Assembly: GCF_009363095.1 (NCBI RefSeq)
Contig: NZ_CP045295.1
Location: forward strand, 1,984,001 to 2,048,000
From: Paenibacillus cellulositrophicus
GTDB lineage: Bacteria; Bacillota; Bacilli; Paenibacillales; Paenibacillaceae
Length of the DNA: 64,000 bases
Direction: 5' to 3'
Both the position numbers and the translations under genes were made by a program. Each line of letters starts with the position of its first letter. The first letter of the stretch is position 1. The notes beneath the pieces are model-generated. The model saw only the letters and a program-made list of their open reading frames with translations. It searched no databases and was not told where the DNA came from. Shown here one piece after another: positions 61,002-64,000 of the stretch.

Positions 61002-61801
61002 TTCGCCTTCTCGGCCAGAGGCAGCATGGAGCCGGCGGGCTGGCGGTAAGCGGCGAAATACGCAAGGGCCACAAAGACCGCTCCGCCGATCAGGTTGCCC
61101 AGGAACACCGCCGCGAAGTTCGGGAAGTACTGGCTCCAGCTCATCTGTCCGGCAAAGATCGCAGCCGGAATGACGAACATGTTCGCGACCACGTGCTGAA
61201 AGCCGATGGCGACAAACGCCATGACCGGAAACCAGATCCCGACGATTTTTCCGGTAACATCCTTCGCGCCGTAACCGAGCCAGACCGCCAGGCAGACGAG
61301 CCAATTGCAGCCGATGGCCGAGACAAAAGCCTGCAGGAACGAATCATGCACCTTTGCTTCGGCCACAGCTACCGTTTTGGCCAGAAACGCCCCTTCCGTC
61401 AGCCCGGCGACATGCCCGAAGAAATAGGCGGCGAACACCGCCCCGATAAAGTTGGCGACCGTGACGAGAATCCAGTTTTTGAGGACGGCGCCAAAGCCGA
61501 TTTTACGGGAAAACCACGCCATTGGAAGCGTCATCATGTTCCCCGTCAATAGTTCCCCTCCGGCCAGGACGGTCAGGATCAGCCCTACCGGGAAGACGGC
61601 TGCACCCAGAAATCCGGCGACCGAGCCCCATTCCTTCGGAGCCGTTCCAATGACACGGATATCCAGCAGAAAACCAAGCGCAATAAACGCACCCGCCAGG
61701 AAGCCGAGAATGAGGACCGCGGGCAGCGGCAGTTTGGCTTTCTTCTCCCCTGTTTCAATGGCAATATCACGAATTTGCTGCGGTGAATAAAAAGACGACA
61801 T
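60986..61801 (-). CDS. Formate/nitrite transporter (FNT family)
   Basis: A 271-residue membrane channel of the FocA/NirC family with six helices. Typical motifs are AGAFIALGF, GGELLTGNMMTLPMAW and FQHVVANMFVIPAAIFAG (His in the pore). It probably moves formate, given moaA and fdhD upstream. I chose the ATG at 61801, eight bases after GGAAGGA. A long leader with an intrinsic terminator precedes it. Confidence 0.92.
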   Translation of the reverse strand: MSSFYSPQQIRDIAIETGEKKAKLPLPAVLILGFLAGAFIALGFLLDIRVIGTAPKEWGSVAGFLGAAVFPVGLILTVLAGGELLTGNMMTLPMAWFSRKIGFGAVLKNWILVTVANFIGAVFAAYFFGHVAGLTEGAFLAKTVAVAEAKVHDSFLQAFVSAIGCNWLVCLAVWLGYGAKDVTGKIVGIWFPVMAFVAIGFQHVVANMFVIPAAIFAGQMSWSQYFPNFAAVFLGNLIGGAVFVALAYFAAYRQPAGSMLPLAEKANHKSA

Positions 61802-61889
61802 CGTACCATTCCTTCCATTTTTCTTCGTAACTTTCTTCGATAAAAGCCTGTGATTCGCAAAAAGATCCACTTTCCCTTGTTCATTCCAA

Positions 61890-61952
61890 CAACAAAAAAA
61901 CCGCCACAAATCAAACCCCGGCCCTGAAGCCGAACGTTGATTGACAGCGGTT
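61890..61952 (-). terminator. Intrinsic terminator inside the transporter leader (attenuator candidate)
   Basis: On the minus strand, AACCGC pairs with GCGGTT, AATCAAC with GTTTGATT and CGGC with GCCG, followed by T7. It lies between a promoter near 62061-62090 and the transporter start at 61801, so it would act within the same transcript. Confidence 0.75.
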
Positions 61953-62060
61953 AATTCCCCTACCCGATTCCTATAGGGAGATCAAACACACATGACACGT
62001 AACGAATAGGGCAGGTGCATTCCCTACATCCACCCCATTTGTCTATGACATTTCATACAT

Positions 62061-62090
62061 ATAATAAACACCTGTTCATAAATTTGTCAA
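62061..62090 (-). promoter_or_regulatory. Promoter of the formate/nitrite transporter gene
   Basis: On the minus strand, a perfect TTGACA and TATTAT are 18 bases apart, starting transcription about 250 bases before the start codon. Confidence 0.7.
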
Positions 62091-62149
62091 CAATTTTAAA
62101 GAAAACGTTGATCGATGTACATTCTAGGAAGCCAGACCGGAACAAGCCG

Positions 62150-63163
62150 TCATCCGCCGATCCGGGACATTTCCACCTTGGCTTCCCGGCCCGTACCCGT
62201 GCCGGCTTTACCGCGGTCCAGCGAATACCGGTCATGCCGTCCTTCCCAAATGGCTATGATATGCTCCACGATCTCGTCGTCGGTTGCTCCTGAACGCAGC
62301 CATTCCCTCAGGTCATGCCCCTTCGTCGCGAACAGGCAGGTGTAGAACATGCCGTCCGCCGATAATCGGCCCCGCGTACAGGTGGAGCAGAAGGCGTCGC
62401 TGACGGATGAAATGACGCCAATTTCGCCTTGGCCGTCAAGAAACCGGAAGCGGGAAGCCACCTCTCCCTCATAGTTGGGATCGGCAGGCGCCAGCGGAAA
62501 TTCGGCGTGAATCCGCTCCAGCATCTCACGCTTGCTGACGACCTGATCCCAGTTCCAACCGTTCGTATTGCCGACATCCATATATTCGATCATGCGCAAA
62601 ATATGGCCCCGCTCGCGGAAATAGCGGACCATAGGCAGCAGGGCATGCTCGTTGACGCCCTTCTGCACCACCATGTTAACCTTCACGGCCAGACCTGCTT
62701 CGGCGGCGGCGTCAATGCCCTCCAGCACCTGCGCCACCTTGGCCTTTCCGCCGTTCATCGCCAAAAAAGTGTCGTCATCGAGCGCATCCAGGCTGACGGC
62801 GACGCGCATCAAGCCCGCCTCACGCAGCGACCGGGCGTGCCGGGCGAGCAGGCTGCCGTTCGTCGTCAAGGCAACGTCCTCCACGCCAGGGATCCGGGAC
62901 ACCTCTCGAATAATATCCGGAAGCTCCTTGCGCAACAGCGGTTCGCCGCCGGTGATGCGGATTTTGCGGGCCCCGAGGCGGGTGAAAATCCGCGTAATCC
63001 GCACCGTTTCCTCGACGCTGAGAATATGTTCCCTGGACAAAAAGGCGTAATCCTTGCCGAAGATTTCCTCGGGCATGCAATACCGGCAGCGGAAATTGCA
63101 GCGGTCCGTCACGGAAAGCCTCAAATCTCTGAGTATACGGTTGTATTGATCATGGGTTTCCAT
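62150..63163 (-). CDS. moaA: GTP 3',8-cyclase MoaA (molybdenum cofactor synthesis)
   Basis: A 337-residue radical SAM enzyme that starts molybdopterin synthesis. The N-terminal cluster is Cys22-Cys26-Cys29 (CNFRCRYC), the C-terminal cluster lies in [18 protein letters not shown], and the C-terminal Gly-Gly needed for activity is present. The start is the ATG at 63163 after AAGGAGGG. It follows fdhD on the same strand with 95 bases between, so the locus probably supplies a molybdenum-dependent formate dehydrogenase. Confidence 0.95.
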   Translation of the reverse strand: METHDQYNRILRDLRLSVTDRCNFRCRYCMPEEIFGKDYAFLSREHILSVEETVRITRIFTRLGARKIRITGGEPLLRKELPDIIREVSRIPGVEDVALTTNGSLLARHARSLREAGLMRVAVSLDALDDDTFLAMNGGKAKVAQVLEGIDAAAEAGLAVKVNMVVQKGVNEHALLPMVRYFRERGHILRMIEYMDVGNTNGWNWDQVVSKREMLERIHAEFPLAPADPNYEGEVASRFRFLDGQGEIGVISSVSDAFCSTCTRGRLSADGMFYTCLFATKGHDLREWLRSGATDDEIVEHIIAIWEGRHDRYSLDRGKAGTGTGREAKVEMSRIGG

Positions 63164-63258
63164 GATGATCCCTCCTTCATTTGAAGCTGCAAATTCCCTT
63201 GATGTGGGCTGGTGCCCGAAACAATTCGTGCTGCTGCAGCAGGTGCGCCTGGGGTCGC

Positions 63259-64000
63259 TCAGGATTGCGGCCTGCACTCCACAATGCGGTGCGGGTGGGT
63301 ATACACGTTGCAGGATTGGCCGCGAATAAAGCCGACGGCGGTAATGCCCAAATTGTCCGCCAGCTCCAGCGCAAGCTCCGTTGGCGCCGATTTGGACAGG
63401 ATGACGGCACAGCCGATTTTCGCCACCTTCAGCAATATTTCCGAGGAAATTCTGCCGCTGAACACGATAATTTTATCATCCACCGCGATGTCGTTTTTCA
63501 GGCAGTAACCATAAATTTTATCCAGCGCGTTATGCCGCCCGATATCCATTCTCGACAGAAGAATCCCGTTTCGGTCGCACAAAGCGGCGTTATGCACACC
63601 GCCCGTACGGTTAAACGTCTCGGCTCCCTCCTGCATCTCCCGCACGAGCCGGAAGCAATCGTCAAAGGACAGCTCCACCGGAGCCTGATCCAGCACCTTG
63701 GCCGTTTTCGCGTCATTGAAAAACACAAAGCCCTGCCGGCTGGCGCCGCAGCAGGACGTGACGTACCTTTTGCTGTATAGCTGGCGATGGAGAGGACTCC
63801 ACTTGCTTACAGACGCGTGAACGAACCCCTCCTCTTCCTGAACCCATAAGTCCTTGATTTCCTCAATGCTTGAAATGACACCTTCCGATGCGAGATAACC
63901 GACAGCCATATCTTCAATGTATTCGGGCGTACAGACGAGGGTCGCAAATTCCTCGCCGTTGATTTTGATCGTTACCGGATGCTCGTTCACGACCAAGTCG
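63259..64000 (-). CDS. fdhD: Formate dehydrogenase accessory sulfurtransferase FdhD (partial)
   Basis: At least 247 codons; the true start lies beyond the right edge. FdhD transfers sulfur to the molybdenum cofactor of formate dehydrogenase. Visible family motifs are [19 protein letters not shown], the Cys pair in [20 protein letters not shown] and [13 protein letters not shown], and the C-terminal [16 protein letters not shown]. Only a little of the N terminus is missing. Confidence 0.93.
   Translation of the reverse strand, partial: DLVVNEHPVTIKINGEEFATLVCTPEYIEDMAVGYLASEGVISSIEEIKDLWVQEEEGFVHASVSKWSPLHRQLYSKRYVTSCCGASRQGFVFFNDAKTAKVLDQAPVELSFDDCFRLVREMQEGAETFNRTGGVHNAALCDRNGILLSRMDIGRHNALDKIYGYCLKNDIAVDDKIIVFSGRISSEILLKVAKIGCAVILSKSAPTELALELADNLGITAVGFIRGQSCNVYTHPHRIVECRPQS

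Larger units (their letters stand above)
61802..62149 (-). other. 348-base leader/intergenic region before the transporter gene
   Basis: No gene is seen. It holds the promoter, a hairpin GTAGGGAAT...ATTCGTTAC (about 62000-62027) and the attenuator-like terminator. I cannot match it to a known riboswitch. Confidence 0.6.

Overview
The window looks like a chromosomal segment of an endospore-forming member of the Bacillales, most likely a Paenibacillus-type organism. It holds a block of small Bacillus-type genes (homologues of yuiB, yumC, yutM, yutJ, yuzB and yutI), a short Sda checkpoint gene, a YheC/YheD spore-coat ATP-grasp protein, coproheme-pathway HemQ and a SAM-riboswitch metNIQ operon. 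Strong AAGGAGG ribosome sites and frequent TTG/GTG starts fit this. Futalosine-type menaquinone genes (mqnE and a long UbiD-type decarboxylase) fit Paenibacillaceae better than B. subtilis. The species is an inference; no rRNA, tRNA, insertion sequence, prophage or CRISPR array was seen.

Layout. 0-12 kb is respiratory and Fe-S housekeeping: secreted hydrolase (cut by the left edge), yuiB, hemQ, type II NADH dehydrogenase with Rex-like boxes, ferredoxin-NADP reductase, sda with a cluster of DnaA boxes and a LexA-like box, spore-coat protein, HesB/YutM, mqnE, yutJ, yuzB, yutI. 12-16 kb is a two-component system followed by an orphan ABC permease with an inserted extracellular domain, then a short-chain dehydrogenase. 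16-24 kb is metNIQ, a HEPN protein, the UbiD-type decarboxylase, ctaA and a thioredoxin. 24-33 kb is DUF2515, a lipid II flippase-like protein, DUF456, a HAD phosphatase and two tandem class B penicillin-binding proteins. 33-46 kb holds regulators (WYL, Lrp, GntR, HxlR), small unknown genes, an AIM24 operon, an Fsr-type exporter, EcsC, a TauE/SafE-DUF1634 pair, a cation/proton antiporter and ilvD. 46-52 kb is a PRISE-type reductase, a GNAT acetyltransferase and a beta-mannosidase. 58-64 kb is a YeiH-type exporter with its LysR regulator, a formate/nitrite transporter, moaA and fdhD (cut by the right edge), suggesting formate dehydrogenase genes nearby.

The most interesting locus is 52.3-57.7 kb. 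A class I isoprenoid-synthase-like enzyme with two aspartate-rich motifs is followed at once by a 79-residue NHLP-type (nitrile-hydratase-like leader) peptide precursor whose predicted core ends in Lys-Tyr-Ser-Trp. The pair is flanked on both sides by paralogous membrane histidine kinases that share a nearly constant kinase core but have divergent extracellular sensors. The layout resembles ComQ-ComX-ComP (prenyl transferase, Trp-containing pheromone, receptor kinase) but uses unrelated or very distant parts. I propose it as a candidate prenylated-peptide signalling system feeding sporulation-type kinases. This is an inference from gene order and motifs and has no direct support yet.
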